Positions 14,251-14,577 of a stretch of DNA of 14,577 nt are shown piece by piece. The position numbers and the translations under genes were made by a program. Numbering within the stretch: the stretch's first letter is position 1; every line of letters begins with the position of its first letter. Source of the stretch: Thiobacillus sp. UBA2597 (lineage in GTDB: Bacteria > Pseudomonadota > Gammaproteobacteria > Burkholderiales > Thiobacillaceae); contig DDKN01000054.1 of assembly GCA_002339725.1 (NCBI GenBank), forward strand, positions 1 through 14,577, in the 5' to 3' direction. The notes under the pieces were generated by a model that saw nothing but the letters and a program-made list of their open reading frames with translations, did no database searches and had not been told where the DNA came from.

Positions 14251-14544
14251 TCAGATGAGGTGGCGGGGTGGGGCGCGCGAGAGGTAGGGCCGGCCTTCGA
14301 CGGCCTGCGGCGCCGGATGGGCGGCCGGCGGCGCCAGGTGATGGGCCGGGCCGGGGGTCCCGGCCTGGGCCGTGGTGTCGGCCAGGCCGTGGTCGAGCGC
14401 GGCATAGGCCACGCATAGCTCGCACGGCGTGTGCGGCTGGCCGTGGTCGTCGTGAAGATGGGACAGGGCGTGCGCCGCGCCGCCCCACTGCAGGGCGAGC
14501 AGGAGCAGCAGCAGCGAGAAGAGGCGCAGGACCGGGCCGATCAT
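14251..14544 (-). CDS. Small exported His/Cys-containing protein (DUF2946-like)
   Basis: The 97-residue protein has an N-terminal hydrophobic signal segment (LRLFSLLLLLLALQWGGAAHA). It is followed by a His-rich stretch, LSHLHDDHGQPH, and a CELC motif with further His residues. The pattern resembles DUF2946-type proteins often found near copper or zinc genes, whose function is unknown. It could bind metal in the periplasm. It precedes the outer-membrane gene by 65 nt on the same strand and may be the first gene of the operon. A TATAAT (14551-14556, minus strand) lies six bases before the ATG, with no ribosome binding site between. The call as a real gene rests on signal peptide, composition and context. 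Confidence 0.75.
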   Translation of the reverse strand: MIGPVLRLFSLLLLLLALQWGGAAHALSHLHDDHGQPHTPCELCVAYAALDHGLADTTAQAGTPGPAHHLAPPAAHPAPQAVEGRPYLSRAPPRHLI

Positions 14545-14550
14545 GGCCGG

Positions 14551-14556
14551 ATTATA
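14551..14556 (-). promoter_or_regulatory. Candidate -10 of the metal-uptake operon
   Basis: A perfect TATAAT on the minus strand ends six bases before the start codon at 14544, implying a leaderless or nearly leaderless message. Any -35 would lie at or beyond the window edge. No Zur-like palindrome is visible in the 33 bases upstream. Confidence 0.4.
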
Positions 14557-14577
14557 GCCTCATTTGAAAATTGAGTG

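Overview
The window is a gene-dense, GC-rich stretch of a bacterial chromosome. ArgJ, HslV, the RegB/RegA redox pair, a MutT-ThiE fusion and a PCu(A)C chaperone all read as betaproteobacterial. A Rhodocyclales or Nitrosomonadales/Thiobacillaceae-like host is my best guess, from gene content and protein style only. No rRNA, tRNA, CRISPR array, phage or complete insertion sequence is visible.

Layout: 1-3297 (+) is the 3' part of an AddA/UvrD-type helicase-nuclease gene, cut by the window edge. It carries an in-frame tandem array of palindromic 39-bp units. Next comes argJ (3346-4575), then a small, less GC-rich GIY-YIG nuclease gene (4634-4918) bounded by copies of a dispersed palindromic repeat. 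It is followed by a DUF815 AAA+ ATPase gene (5003-5878), a 129-bp element with perfect 15-bp inverted ends (5896-6024), a Nudix-ThiE fusion gene (6042-6974), a small membrane-anchored unknown (6965-7396) and phoU (7467-8165). A bidirectional terminator separates phoU from a convergent periplasmic copper chaperone gene (8228-8692, -).

The copper chaperone gene is divergent from the regB-regA two-component operon (8829-10627, +). Their shared intergenic region holds a RegA/PrrA-like site, GCGGC-N5-GTCGC. This suggests that the redox regulator controls itself and the copper delivery protein for cytochrome oxidase. Beyond regA, everything is on the minus strand. Read in transcription order from the right edge, the genes are a small His/Cys-containing exported protein (14251-14544), an outer-membrane beta-barrel protein with a His cluster (12854-14185), a ZnuA-like metal-binding protein (11951-12844), a ZnuB-like permease (11199-11954) and hslV (10649-11188). 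The four genes upstream of hslV look like a zinc (or related metal) uptake module, but no ABC ATPase gene lies in the window. hslV is followed directly by convergent regA, not by hslU.

The most unusual signals are the palindromic repeat array translated inside the helicase, the GIY-YIG gene bracketed by its repeat family, and the candidate RegA site. I did not find a clearly new multi-gene defence or enzymatic system. No stretch longer than 300 bases lacks a gene.
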